Shown here: piece after piece, positions 21,627 to 33,534 of the stretch
Numbering within the stretch: position 1 is the stretch's first letter
Layout of the letters: the number at the start of each line of letters is the position of its first letter
Assembly (NCBI GenBank): GCA_036784855.1
Contig: JAZDSV010000008.1
Coordinates: 186,001-250,000 of the forward strand
Direction: 5' to 3'
DNA from: Aphelidium insulamus
Lineage: Eukaryota > Aphelidiomycota > Aphelidea > Aphelidiaceae
DNA: 64,000 nucleotides
Notes under the pieces: generated by a model
What the model saw: the letters and a program-made list of their open reading frames with translations, nothing else
What the model was told of the DNA's origin: nothing
The model's database searches: none
Made by a program: the position numbers and the translations under genes

Positions 21627-24261
21627 TTAATCGACATGCAAATGAATGACGGGTCGCTTGGTTGTGGCACCTGCCAGCGCCAATTTAACGGCCACTGCCA
21701 CATCTTGATCCCCCCGCACTGTTATAAAGTCTCCATCGTCGTCGACGTAGCGCACTTTGTGACGCCAGTCTCGAAGGGCCTGCGCTCGCTGCTCCACCGC
21801 CTTATTCTCGTACAGCTTGTCACACAATCTGCGCACCAGGTCTGCGTACTTTATAACCGCCGGCACAAAGATTAGAAAGATGTCGCCGCCAAAGTGCACT
21901 TTGGCCTTCATCATGGTGGTTGAAGTTGCAACATTATCTGCTGGCGCATCACCTTGCGACAATGAACTTTGTGGCTCCGGTGTGCTAAGAGGAGTTGGCA
22001 TCGAAGCAGCAGCTGCCGAGGAGCTTGCGGCAGATGCTGAAGAGTTTTGCATTGGCACTGGCGGTGGAGCGTGCATTGGTGCCGGAGGCAACTTGGTCAT
22101 GCTGAACTTGCCGCTGCCAGACGATGACCGTGCGCCGACTGCCGAGCTGGAACGAGCCCGGCTGACCGACGACGTGGTGGATTGTCGCGAAGTGCCATTC
22201 TCCTCCACAATCACTCTTTCGCGCAGGACCTCGCCAAGCTCCGTCATGGCATTGTCCAGACTGTTGATGGTCTCGCTGCGGTCGCTGCTCCGACGAGAAA
22301 CAGAGTGCATATGCGTCATTGAAAGAGATTGCTGCTCTTGGATCGATGGTCGTCGGCTGGTGGAGCGTGCCACGGGTACCGGTGTCAAGGAGCTTGGACG
22401 ATCTGCCACGCCCGAAAGAGAAGTTTGGCTTCGGCGAGCATTGACTGGAGCGCTGCGACGTCTGTGCTGGTCCAAAAGCTGCTCAATCTGATGCTGCCAT
22501 GCCAACAGTGGCTCCTCGTTGATGAAGTGCAGGGTAAAGCTTTCCATCTCCTCCGTGTCATAGTCGCAGTAATACACTTTGAGCGCAAAGTTTGGCGCCT
22601 GCGTCGATGCCACAATTGCGCTAATCTCCTTGATGGTTACGCCCCCCTTCAGCGAGTAGGTACGGCCGCCAGATCCGCTCGAGAGAATTCGAGATATACC
22701 ACGCGAAGAGCGTTCACGGCGCTGCTCTTTGCAGCAGATAAGAATTCTCTCAAACAGAAACATGTGCACGTCCTTCTCCACGCCTTTGCGAGACATGATA
22801 ATTCGTGCATCCAGCAGAAGCTCGCCAAAATCTTCAATATTGAAACCTTTCCAGTCTTCCACATCTCGGGCGAGTTGTGCTGCAATTTGAGCGTTCTCCC
22901 GCGTGCGATTAATCTCGTTGATCATTGAGGTTACGCGGCTGACGGTGGCATAGCCAGAATTCAAATCATCAATGAGATCCTCGGCAGTGGAGTCGGTGAA
23001 GCGCAGCAGTTCACGCAAGAGTAGCGGGTACTTGCAGATACGCTGCACCGGGCGAATGAGAAAAGATTGCAGCTGTCGAGTGGGCTCCATAACATCCTCA
23101 ACTTTCTATGAACGTTTGGTCAATAATGCTTCATCACATTAAAAACACTCACCATCAAGACATCTTTCAATCGCACCGCGGTCTCAATTGCAGCCGAATG
23201 GTTGGCGCAATAAGGCCCATAGACAGCAAAAGCTTCTTCCTGCGTCAATTGGTAAGGGTAAATAATGTCAGCAATAGTAACGCACATTGGACACAAAGAG
23301 CTGGCCAATCATCTGGGATTCAGCAGGCTGAATGCACACTTGTTCAAGTCCAATGAGAAATTTACGCTGCAGATCCAACAGATTTGGCAAATTGGCAAAT
23401 AGAGAACGGCTGTCCTGTACTGATATCAACTCGCGGTCCTGCAGCAACACTTGATAGTTCTGCCCGAGAGTGGTAAGATATAGTACAAATTGTTTCATGA
23501 TCACGTACATGCAACACTTCAAGGTCAGCAACATATTTGCGCTCAGTCTCCAGCAACTCCTGGACAATCTTGTCGCGGTGGGACTGAGCGCCACCAAGAC
23601 TCGCGGTGCGAGGTCGCAAATGAATGGAGTCCCTGTTGATTGAGGAGTCGTCGAGCTTGTTTTCGCTGGCTAGCCGCATCACGACCAATTCAACCGTGTG
23701 CAACACCTTGACAAAGCCGTTAGTGTCATCCTTGTACAATTCACTGATGGAGAATAGATCGTCTTCGGCAAAGCCAAGCGTGTTGCGACACGCCAACAGA
23801 AAGTAGTACACGTTGGCTTTGGCGAGATTGGCATTCTGCTGCGTCTGCGCCAGCGAGTTGGCGTTCTTGATGGTGTTGGGGCGCAGATGGTTCACCAGGA
23901 GGCACAAGCTGCCGCCCATTCGTAACGTGGTCCACAGAAGTGTCACCGGATCGGGGCGCTGTGCTGCCGGTGTGGCAGTCGGCAGCTCCGAATCGGCTTG
24001 CTGCTGCGACTGTGACGACGAGAGGCGCGCCTCACTGTCGCTGAGATAAATGTCGGCAAATCCGGGCACCAGCGACAACTTCTCCGTCAGCTGGACACAG
24101 CGTTGAAACAGTGACAGAGTGCTGCTGTTGACGGTGCCGCTCTGCCGTGTGGAGCCGCCGTTGGCGAGCGATGCCGCGGAACTGTTGCTAATGCTGATGC
24201 CGCTACCGTTCAAACTGGTGGCGGACGGTGAATTGGCCGATGTCAGCGATGTCACTGACAT
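21627..24261 (-). CDS. CDC24: CDC24-type Rho guanine nucleotide exchange factor
   Basis: Exchange factor expected to load Cdc42 with GTP at sites of polarised growth. Exons 24261-23509, 23459-23286, 23239-23153 and 23105-21627 join in frame to 830 aa. Order: Ser-rich N-terminus, CDC24 calponin-like domain (DPVTLLWTTLRMGGSLCLLVNHL, ACRNTLGFAEDDLFSISELYKDDTNGFVKVL), DH domain (ELLETERKYVADLEVLH ... RKFLIGLEQV ... YGPYCANHSAAIE ... QLQSFLIRPVQRICKYPLLLREL), PH domain (FLFERILICCKEQ ... FALKVYYCD), a low-complexity Ser-rich linker, and a C-terminal PB1 domain (KAKVHFGGDIFLIFV ... YVDDDGDFITVRGDQDV). PB1 in the yeast protein binds the scaffold Bem1. The open frame continues upstream of 24261, so an earlier ATG (for example 24441) is possible. 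Confidence 0.92.
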
Positions 24262-24930
24262 GTTGACACGTCCGTCTACTTGAAGTACCGTCAGAGTGTG
24301 AGTGTGTAGTTGAGTGTCGCTGTGTATGTCTTTCTGTCTGTCGGCAAGTGTGTGTGCGTGTTGCTTAGCGGCGCGGCGAACAGTGGGACAATCAACGGAA
24401 GCAAGAATGCGCTGTGCAACACTGTCGCGCGACGCGTTCATTAATCTGCGGCGCGTTCTGATTGGTTGAATCAATGGGTTTGATTGAACGATAACCATGT
24501 CTGTATAGTAATCATCCGTATCCGTAATCATCCGATATCCGATATAATGTGGTTCAGTGCAGCCCTTTGGGTGGTTTATCATCAGAAATGACCCGGGACC
24601 ATTACGCCCACACTTTACCGCACCAATTACCATACCAGATAGTTGCAACCACGCCCTCCAGCCCCATAAGACATAAAAATCTTGTATCTTTACTAGTAGC
24701 GTGGATGTGGTATACTGTATCGGTCAAATGGACAGCTGTTTAATACAAACATACAGAATTTACAAAGTACAATGAATAAATATAACCGCATTGAAGCGAT
24801 ACCTCTGCATGGCGCTGAGATTTGGTATCACACCTGTTACAGTCTCTTGGCTACAATAATAAGTGTTCTGCCGACGACATTAATTTCTCAAACTTTGCAA
24901 CCAATTATCATGCTTAATCCAAAGACATGT
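24262..24930. other. Intergenic, nothing recognised
   Basis: 5' flank of CDC24 and 3' flank of the secreted protein gene. It contains a TGTGTGTAG-type low-complexity patch near 24300. No coding or RNA feature is supported. Confidence 0.4.
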
Positions 24931-25502
24931 TTAACCGCAGGTTGATCTGAAATAGCCACGTTCTTTGTTCCACGAACACTTGCCCGTCTCATTCTCGGCA
25001 AACACAACCGCCCCTTTAGTGCACTTTGAATCAGAGTACCGCGTTTCAGAATACTTGCCGTTTACACATTTTGTTATACGGTAGGGGGCATCATATCCAA
25101 GCGATTTTCGGTCAACCAGATGGCATTCATTATAGCGAACATCCAAAAATGACCCAATAAACGAGCTGGCTTTGCAGCCGTTCTTTCTATATACCTTGGT
25201 AAACCCATAGCCAGCAGTGCCGTTCATCAGTTGCGGGATAGGGTCATGTTTCATGCCATTTTTGAACCAGAAAAATGTACCAGAAAACTTATCACTGTCT
25301 ATATGCGAGCAATATCGGACGTTGTCAAAATCTGCTGGATCGGAAGAATAACTACCACTTGGGTGACATTGCCTTTTCCGCATGTCGTTCGGCTTTCGCC
25401 TTCAGTTTCGTAGTAGACCTGAACATAATTATCAATGCGTGCACCTGAAACAACGGTGGCAGCTGCCACACAAATTGCAAATAGCAGTACTGTCGCGTGC
25501 AT
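24931..25502 (-). CDS. Small secreted cysteine-rich protein, frame change near the N-terminus
   Basis: Family not recognised. ATG 25502 opens a signal peptide (MHATVLLFAICVAAATVVSGA). The main body lies in another frame ending at 24931 with eight cysteines (QC, YC, GC, EC, KC, KC, KC, TC) and aromatic, glycosylatable sequence (FWFKNGMKHDP, MNGTAGYGF, RYSDSKCTKG, ENETGKC). The two frames overlap at 25299-25383. I tried the obvious GT-AG pairs for a short intron between about 25440 and 25380 and none restores the frame cleanly, because a TGA stands just upstream in the second frame. It is therefore either a one-base frameshift (pseudogene or sequencing error) or an unusual intron. Cysteine spacing differs from the eight-cysteine family at 1611 and 49696. 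Confidence 0.6.
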
Positions 25503-25774
25503 CGCTGGGTGTTGTTTAGCGGTGAGATGGAAACCATCGGTATTTATGCGTCTGATTCACGCTACATCATCGCCACACTGCCGACATTCACAGTCGCGAT
25601 CATTACATAGTTTGCACCACTCATATGATAATTACGCGACATTATTAAGAAACGATAGCGATGTGACGCCCTACATATCAATTCCCACTGTATCTAACGT
25701 ATCCACAGTCACTTCAAATCGAGTTTGCAACACGTGTCTCTCCACTCAACATTTCAATATAAATCAACTACAAA

Positions 25775-26674
25775 TCATTCGGCCACGCCATCCGCCCACC
25801 GATCACCACACTCGGGACAGACAAGCAGGCCTGGAGTGGCGGCCTTCATCTGCTGGAAACAGTGCCGGTGAAGCGCTACCGTGCAATCATCATTTGCGCA
25901 CCGCGTTCCCTGCATTAATCAGATCCATTAACAACAGAATGTAGTTCAAACTTGCCACAGTAACCAGCTTGGAGCAGGTGTGACACTTGGCCAGGCCGTA
26001 TTGTGTCTCCAGCACCGGTTCCAACTCCATCAAGGACCGGCCACTCAATGCCAACTTTCCGCGGCCGTGTCGCACCAGCCAGCCATCCGCAACAAACCTG
26101 TCACAGCACTTTTCCGCGTCCGTGACCTACTGCGTTATCTCAATACATACAGAGTGAATGTTATGAGCTGCATATGCGTTAATATAGATAATTGATCGAT
26201 GTACCTTCATGGCCACGCCCTGACCGTCGGCATGCAATTGTCGGGCGGCCTGAATTGCACGGCCACTCGGCACGGCAAATGCCCCATCCTCTCCACCACG
26301 ACCGTCCTCACCCACAATCAACTCCACCACCCGGCGAAACAGGGCCAGCTCCGTGGCGGTGTAGTTGGTGGCCAGACGCGCCACATCGTCCGCCAGCTGG
26401 TTGACGAGTGCGTAGTGCAGCTGGCCACTAAGATGGTCCTGTGCCCGCTTGATGTCCATTCCCAGTGGATCCAGTGCCTCTTTGCAGCGCCGCACGAACG
26501 CCGGCACGTCGCGCCCAGCTGCCGTGCATTAGTGAGCTACACAATGTCAGATGGCAACGCACCATCAGAGCCGTACACGTCGCAGCAGTCCTGCACCAGC
26601 TGGGCCAACTGTGTGTCTGACTGGTACGGCCGGGCGATGAGGCCCTGCAGGAACAGGCGATGGGCGTTTTCCAT
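25775..26674 (-). CDS. NSE1: SMC5/6 complex subunit NSE1 (RING-like)
   Basis: Component of the SMC5/6 DNA-repair complex; NSE1 has a winged-helix part and a variant RING that works with NSE3. Four exons, 26674-26563, 26518-26205, 26126-25956 and 25909-25775, give 243 aa. Diagnostic stretches: MENAHRLFLQGLIARP, LHYALVNQLADDVARLATNYTATELALFRRVVELI, FVADGWLVRHGRGKLALSGRSLMELEPVLETQYGLAKCHTCSKLV, and a C-terminal RING-like set CHTC..GTRC.NDDC..ALHRHC...CPEC. The last intron is best read as GC-AG (GTG|GCAAGT...TGCAG|GG): this gives ten residues between zinc ligands, as in human NSMCE1, while the alternative GT at 25963 would also stay in frame but delete four of them. The gene ends close to the secreted-protein gene. 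Confidence 0.88.
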
Positions 26675-26879
26675 GCTAGTGATAAAATATTATTGCACTT
26701 TATTATTCGCTAATGTGAGACGGTCAATGACAAAGTATGTCTACTCCTTACACAGAGCCTGTACTAAACACTGTTCAAGTACCCTGCAAGTATAGGCAGT
26801 GAAGCGGTACTTGTGTCGCGGTACTGCAGTAGTAAAAACAGCGTTGATTGCTCATGTACAGCAGACACTCACAATGCAA

Positions 26880-27373
26880 TTAACATAGACGCGTTTTATG
26901 TTTGGCACAGAGAACGGCACTTATCCGCTCAATGATTATTGAGTGTTCCGCCACTAGGTAGGGGTTCAGCTTTAGCGAGAAGAGCAGATCGTGCAGCGTG
27001 ATCATGTGCGGTGCATTATGGCTGTGGTTGTGATGTTGCTGCTGTTGGGTGGTTTGCTGTTGTTGCTGCTGCTGCTGCATCGACTTCTTGCCTGCAGTCT
27101 TGTCAGCGCCCACATGCGCCCTTCCCGACGCCGGTGATGGGTGTGAGAAAAATGGAAGTTGTCGGGGTGGCACTATGGGTGTCTGAGTGATGCCAATGAT
27201 GGCCGAGTCGTGTCCCTTGGACATGCCATTATACTCTAATAGCACAGGTTTGGCCAGCGCTCCTCTACTCCGCCCTGTCCGGCACTTGCCCACGCAGTTG
27301 GATATTATTGTCCGCAAATAATACTAATTCAATATGAGGAACTGATATGGTGTATGTATTATTTACATAATCT

Positions 27374-27411
<38 letters not shown>

Positions 27412-28144
27412 GCATACCTCAGCGCCACAAGCCAGGAGGTGAACCGCAGCATCAGACACTGAACCGCCATAGCCATACTGCCGACAGATGGCAATCATTC
27501 GACAGCGCAGTGCACTGAATTCCGGCAGCGAGCCTTGTTCCGATGCGAGCGGTGTCTGCAAGCCGCGCTCAAATTCATCCAACTGGCGTTCATCGCGCAA
27601 CTTTGGTCTCTTGAACAGGCGCAGTGGAAGCGTCTGCTCCGTCCATGGCTGCAATTATGTTATTTTAAGCATGTATATATATATATATATATATATATAT
27701 GGATATAATCACCTTCCAGTTCTTGGTGGGAGGTTGTAGGGGGCCATTCAGAGCACCTGTGGTGGCAAAGCGCTCCAACTCTTCTGGCCGGGCATACCGA
27801 AGCAGCATGTCACGGCACCGCTGCTCACGGCGCCTGCTGCCCTCATCAGCCGTAATAGTCAAAGCAGAAGGCTCAGCACCATCTTCCAGCTGTGATGGTA
27901 CTGAGGGCGGCGGCGGAGGAACCTCGGCCCTGGCATTATACAGGATGGCGCGGATGAAGCGGTTGTGAAGCGAGACCTTGGCCAAGGGCAGCAGGTGCCC
28001 GGTGTGGATGACGGCATCGTCCAGCGCCGTACGACTCAGGCGGCCCAGCATAAAGTCGCGCATGGTGCGCCAGTACTCGTCGCAGCGGTCACCCAGCGCC
28101 AATGCCAGCTCGGCCTTCAAGTCCAGCACGTCGGCGCGCAGCAT
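26880..28144 (-). CDS. HFI1: SAGA subunit HFI1/ADA1 (TADA1)
   Basis: Structural subunit of the SAGA transcription coactivator; its histone-fold pairs with TAF12. Exons 28144-27713, 27648-27418 and 27323-26880 join to 368 aa. The N-terminus fits the family: VLDLKAELALALGDRCDEYWRTMRDFMLGRLSRTALDD, then KVSLHNRFIRAILYNA. The middle has PWTEQTLPLRLFKRP and FSALRCRMIAICRQYG. The C-terminal histone-fold-like part includes MITLHDLLFSLKLNPYLVAEHS. A Gln/His-rich run (27020-27080) lies just before it. Both introns carry long TA runs near their ends. The gene is divergent from the phosducin-like gene. Confidence 0.85.
27377..27408. repeat. (TA)n microsatellite in HFI1 intron 2
   Basis: About 16 uninterrupted TA units just after the GTATGCG donor on the minus strand. 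Confidence 0.9.
27674..27700. repeat. (TA)n microsatellite in HFI1 intron 1
   Basis: About 13 TA units within the 64-nt intron. Confidence 0.9.
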
Positions 28145-28421
28145 TGGTGGGTGTGTGGCTATGTAGATGGATGGATGGATGGATGGATGAGCGGATGGAT
28201 TTACAAGCTGGTCGAGTGATTGTAATCTGTGGACGCCCAGACAGAGACACTGTTTAATAGACAAACAGCAGAGACAGCGGTGTTGCACGACAGTTAACAG
28301 GCACAACAGGCACAACAGGCACAACAGAGACAGCAGAGACAGCAGAGAGAGACACAAACAGCCGGCAGATTTCTCCATCAGCACACAGACACCACATCCA
28401 CAGCAGCAAATATAAAATCGC
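28145..28421. repeat. Microsatellite-rich divergent promoter
   Basis: This 277-bp gap between HFI1 (minus) and the phosducin-like gene (plus) is largely simple sequence: GGAT repeats at 28166-28200, repeated GCACAACAG at 28299-28325 and GACAGCAGA to 28350. It must contain both start regions. Confidence 0.75.
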
Positions 28422-29441
28422 ATGAACGGCCCGCTAGAGTATCAGGTGTTGAAGGCGCTGTGTGCCGACGCTGCCAAAGAGTGCGAGCCGGAGCGCACAC
28501 CCGAACACTCTGATGTGTCCGAGAGTGACAGCGACGGGTCCGGCAGCGACATTGGCGGTGAAGAGTTTTGCCCGCCAATGCAACAACAGAGCGCACCAGC
28601 TGGCTATCGACCCGGGGCACAAACGGGACCCAAGGGTGTGCTGGCCGACTATCGGCACTACAAGCGGCAGGAGCGACTGCAGAAGGAGGCCGATACCCGG
28701 CGCCTCATGCAGCGCATCAAGGACCGGTCAATGTCGCTGCAGCTGCCCAAAAGTGACGATCTGCTGGATGCAAGTGATGCTAGTGATGGTAATATGGATT
28801 CTGACGAGGCTGTACGTGCTTGTATACGCAGCATACTTGTACTTTGTTTTTGACGGGGAACAGGCGGCGCTGGAGCAGTACAGACAGCACCGAATGCAAC
28901 AGCTGGCGGACAGCAGGTTGAAACAGCGACACTCAGATCTCGGCGCCAGAACAGTGCACGGCACACTACGTGAGATATCGCGCGCTGAATACGTGTCTGA
29001 GGTGGACGGTGAAGCAACAGGCGCCTCCGTGCTCATTGCCCTCGTAGAGATGGTGCGTGGTATATCATTGATGTGAACATACATCTACTAGACATCCTCT
29101 ACATTATATATATATATATATAGGATAATCTACAATGTCGCGTGCTGTTGCGGCATATGGCACAATTGGCGCCGCTATACAAGCACGCCAAGTTCCTCTA
29201 CATTCAGTCTCATCTGGCCAGTGTCACATTTGACCCAATTGCTCTGCCCACGGTGTTGGCGTACCGCGACGGGGATTTGGTGGCCAATTTAGTGCGTATT
29301 ACCGACGAGTTCAACTGCAGTCATTCACAGGATGCTAATGATGGGTGGATAACGCGCGGTGGAATGGTTGGTGATGCTGATAGCTTGGCTGCGTTTTCCT
29401 TGAATGATGTAGAGCAAGTTCTTTTGCGGTGCGTATTTTAG
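28422..29441 (+). CDS. Phosducin-like protein (PhLP1 type)
   Basis: Co-chaperone that in other eukaryotes works with CCT to assemble G-beta-gamma. Exons 28422-28811, 28864-29052 and 29124-29441 give 298 aa, the usual family size. Diagnostic stretches: TGPKGVLADYRHYKRQER in the N-terminal helical domain, ALEQYRQHRMQQL, then the thioredoxin-like domain with HAKFLYIQSHLA, PIALPTVLAYRDGDLVANLVRITDEF and the end SLNDVEQVLLRCVF. The acidic Ser/Asp stretch DVSESDSDGSGSD lies near residue 30. The second intron has a TA run (29105-29122) that forms its 3' end, TATATATAG. Confidence 0.88.
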
Positions 29442-29583
29442 ATCTGGTCATTATATTTTTCATACTGGGCAGACATGGCGCTTTAACTGTGGCCGACTCT
29501 AATGCACTGTCCACCTAGCTGCAAGTATACTTCGTCAAATGTTTTTCATTTATAATTTATAACTGTATTTAAACGCAACCAAT

Positions 29584-32500
29584 TTACAAAAGCGCCAGCT
29601 TCTCCAGCGTGTACTCCTCGATGCAGATATTGATGTAGTCGTGGTAAAAGTCCACCGCGGCGCCAAACTGCACAAACAAGTGTTCCTTGACCTCGCGGCG
29701 TGTGATGGTGTTGAGGTCGGCGTCTTGGAGCAGGAACCGGATCTCGGCGCGGATCTCGTCCTTGGTCAGACCGCCCGCCAGCTCCACCAGCGCGTCGTCG
29801 TCCAGGTTGCCGTACATGGAGCCCACGGTGGCGACGGAGCGCCGGGACATGCCGTCGTTAAAGTCGGGCGTGTACTCGGACACGTAGTCAGACCGTGCCA
29901 TGGACTGGGCGCGCATGGGCGAGAATGAGTTGCGCTGTTGTTGCTGCTGCTGTGACTGTTCCGCCTGTGCATTGGCGTTGACGGCATCTCCATAGTACTG
30001 TGCCGCCGCCTGGTCGTCTGCCTCCGATTCTCCGTAGTCGGACCGTAGTGGACTTTTGCGTGGCACTGGGCGCCTCTGCTCGCTGAAATTCGTCGGTCGC
30101 ATCTCCATTGAGGCGCCGTACGCTGGCAGTGGCTGCTGTCTCGAAGTCTGTTGCGCCATCCGATTGTTCCCATTGCCATTGCCGGTGTTGTTAGTGTTGT
30201 TGTTCTTCACGGCAACCAGCGGCTGGGGCAGCACCGATCGTCTGGCATCAATGGACACCATGGACTCGGGGCGTGACAGATGGCCCGACTCCAGATTTAG
30301 CTCGGTCTCGGTGGGTGCCATGCTGTACGGTCGCAAGTAGGACTGTTGGTGCAGCAGATGCTGTTGTGGCTGGCGGTGCTGCTGCGGTGGCGTGGGCACG
30401 TCGTCAAAGCTGTCGTTCTGGTTGCTGTACTTGGCCAGTGGTGGCGGTGGCAGCGTGTCGGCCAGCGGGTCCATCGCGGCATAGTGTGGCAGTTCCTGGG
30501 CACCGCCGCGCTGAAACGAGTCCATGTACGGCGCCGTCATTTGCACGCCGTCTGCCTCGCGGTAATCTTGCTGCTGCTGGTGTTGCCAGTCGTCGTATTC
30601 ACCCTCGGACGGCGCCTGGCTGTCGCGGAAGTCTTGCTGTGCGAATTGCGGCTTGCCAACCAGTGCTGCTGGGCCACGCTGTTGCTGTTGCTGCGGCTTG
30701 ACATCGGTCCCGTCGGCCGCCGACCACTCGGCCAGCGTGTGCAACGGTACATGCATGCGACCCAGCCGGTTCTCGCCTTCGCCCGAATCGTGACAGCCGT
30801 GCACGTGAACAGTGCCAGTGTCCAGCGCGGCGCGATGCTTGGGCGCCCACTTGACGCTGTCCGAGTTCCAGAAGGCGCACACGGGCACCAGCACGTAGAA
30901 TATCGGCACCCCGACCAGCAAGAAGAGCGGCGTGAGCATTAGCAGGAACGAGATGCGTCCGCTCAGCAGTAGGAGTGCGGCATTGACTAGTGCCAGTGCC
31001 AGAAAGGAGTAGGCCACCAGCGCGCTGGACAGCAGGTAGACACTGGTCACGTGGGTGTAGATGGCGTAGTAGAGGCACAAGGTTGCCGCGGGCAGCATGA
31101 GCATCCCCACGACTTCCCACAGCAGCCAGAAGCGCGCCCACAGCGACACTGCACCCCGGGAGCGCACGGCCTCCCATTTGCCGTGGAAGCGGGAATTCCA
31201 CTGTCGGCACTGGATGGCCCAGGTAGAGGCCACTCCGGTAGGCAAAGTGCTGGTGGCCCGTGCAGCCGACGATGTTGCCACAGCGGCCATCTGCGAGCCC
31301 AGATGTCGCCGCGCAACCTGTCCAAACAGGGCCGTCTCGCCCATGTACAGCGCGTTCAACATGTGCATTGTGGGCGGCGGCGACGACGACATGCCTTGCC
31401 CCGACTCCTCGGCCATCTTGACGGCCAGCGCATTCTTGGTGCCCAGACACCCGCCGGCGTAGTCGTCAATGAGTTCGCGGTTCAGCAAGCACGGCGAGCC
31501 GTCATAGTACTTGAGGCGGTGCATGGCGAACGTGTCGTGCGGCAAGTGCGCCCCCAGCAAGCCCGTCCAGCCCTCAAAGTGCATGCCCAACTGGCGGCGC
31601 ACGTACTCTGGGTAGGCTTGCAGCACAGTCACCGGGCCGTGCATGGTGTTGGAGTGTCGCGCCTCGCCGAGCAGCACCGCCACCGCATTCTCCGCGTCCA
31701 TCTGGCGCACCAGGGCCGTGACGGCGTCCTTGCTGAGCCGGGTTGAGGCGTCCAGCATCAGCGCGTACTCGAACGAGCGCGGGTCATAGCCAAGCACCGA
31801 GTGGAAGCGGTGCTGCAGCTCGTACTCGAGCGGCGACAGCGCGCTGTCCACGTGCCGCACACGCTCCAGGAACCGCAGCAGCATGGCGTGGGTGTCACGT
31901 TTGCCGCGGTTACCCGACCGCTCCAGCTCGTACTTTGTGCCCATTTTGGCAATCACCACGTACTCCACCTGGTGCCGGCCGTCGGGCGTCTGGTACGTGC
32001 CCGAGTACACCTTGGCCTCGTTGTAGGCCCGCGCACCCTCGCCCACCGATTCGTAGGCGCGCGGCCGCGGCTCGTTGCCGCGGTAGCCGAGAATGTCCAG
32101 CACGGCCTGGTGCGCCTCAATGTTGCTGTTCTCCAGCAGCACGTTGCCGTCGCACACCACGCACAGCAGCTTGCGCGTGTCCGTGTACTCGGTGCACGCC
32201 GCCGCCTCCAGACATTTGGCCAGCTGGTCCTCGGGCTCCGCGTAGCACGACACCACCAGCAGCACGTTGGCCTCGGAGGAGAGGGGCGCGGTGCAGCACA
32301 GACAGCTGGCCACCAGACTGCCGACGTGGCCAGCCACGATTTTGAGCAGGATGGGCAGCAGAATCAGGGCGGTTAGACCGTACCACACCGGATTGAACAG
32401 GCCGCACCCCTGGTAGAAGGTGTCCTGCACGGTGCCGGCATAGAACAGCTTGTCGAGACACTTGATGGTGTCCTCGACGTCCGACAGAGCCGCCAGAGCC

Positions 32501-33534
32501 GCGGTGGCATCGCCGCCCACCGCCGACCCGAGTGCCTGGGTGGTGGCGTCGCTGAAGAAGTTGTAGTCGCTGCGCACACTGCGCCCCGTGTCGGTGGCGA
32601 TGTTGAGGAAGCGGCCCAGATCGTACACGTGGTTCCGCACAATAACCATGGCATTGCTGTTGGAAATGTCTTGGCGTTTGGCCACGGCTGCCCTTGACCA
32701 GCCGAGATCTAAGCGGTGTAAGTAAGTAAACATTATAAAGCGAGAAGTGTGCATGTAAATTTCAGTGACAGACAGACAGACAGGCAGACAGACAGACACT
32801 TGAGTAGTCCCACACGTAGGCAGAGACACAAACACAATAATAACAAGCATACCGGCAATCGTGGCCTGCGCGAGATCACTGCGATCGCCGGGATTGACAA
32901 AGCATGTGCTGGTGGTCTGGCCGTTGGGCAGCGGACACGAGGCCAGCTTGCCCGGATCGCTACGCCGATAGCCCGTGTCATTCAGACGCGTCGACAGCCA
33001 TCGCTCGGCGCTGTTGATTCGGCTGCCCACGCACTTTGTAATGTCGGGATCGGTGTAGTTGTAGGTGCCGGTGGCATTGGACCGACCCAGCTGCGCAAAC
33101 ATGGGGAATATCGCAGACAGATCTTGGCCCAGGTAGGGCGACACGATGCTGACGGCGGTTGTGTTGGCCAGGCGCGCAATATCCACCACGCGTCCATTGG
33201 CAATGAATAGGTTGGGAATGAATGGCACGGCGTCCGTGGTGAACATCAGCGGCTGTGCGCAGAAATATCGCTGTCCAAACAGTATGGCGCCACCGAATGC
33301 CCCAGACGCCACCAGGAACAGCTGGAATAGCAGCACCTTTTCCCGCCACGCTCGCTGTTTAACTAGCATAAAGTGTTAGAGTGTATATCGCGCTAGTGCA
33401 CTCGGTGATTATACAATCTCACCTGGCGTGTCGACACCAAATGCGCTCAACAAAAAGCCCGGAATGAGCAGTGTGGCAATCGACGCAGCTATCGACCAGC
33501 CAGTCCTGGCCGGCATTGCATACGAGTACTCCAT
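29584..33534 (-). CDS. Class IV-like chitin synthase with altered catalytic motifs
   Basis: Multi-pass membrane protein of the fungal class IV/V chitin synthase family. Exons 33534-33423, 33362-32853 and 32708-29584 give 1248 aa. Exon 1 (MEYSYAMPARTG...LSAFGVDTP) joins VKQRAWREKV, the conserved family entry, so the ATG at 33369 is not the start. Next come two cytochrome-b5-like segments (NLFIANGRVVDIARL...LGQDLSAIFP; MVIVRNHVYDLGRFLN), a membrane segment, and the GT domain (GNRGKRDTHAMLLRFLERV ... LEYELQHRF). Here MVDAD is MLDAS, GEDR is GETA, LPGCF is LPHDTF and QRRRW is QCRQW. A cluster of membrane spans, a long Gln/Pro-rich tail and a DEK_C domain (LTKDEIRAEIRFLLQDADLNTITRREVKEHL) follow. 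It is probably a pseudoenzyme. The second intron, 144 nt, is open in frame. Confidence 0.85.
32768..32798. repeat. CAGA microsatellite in chitin-synthase-like intron 2
   Basis: About eight CAGA-type units inside the 144-nt intron 32709-32852. Confidence 0.85.

Noticed and set aside
27000-27090. CRISPR-like or other spaced repeats in CAA/CTG-rich tracts
   Set aside because: These are poly-Gln codon runs within HFI1, as also in STE12 at 36000-36045; no spacer structure.
28144-28424. Cys/Leu-rich N-terminal extension of HFI1 (28423 to 28145)
   Set aside because: It is a translation of the microsatellites in the divergent promoter; the family's N-terminus starts at 28144.
30273-32376. Several long frames opposite the chitin-synthase-like gene
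   Set aside because: GC-rich shadows without motifs; the minus-strand gene explains the region.
33367-33369. ATG at 33369 as start of the chitin-synthase-like protein
   Set aside because: An upstream exon (33534-33423) splices in phase and supplies the conserved residues before KQRAWREKV.
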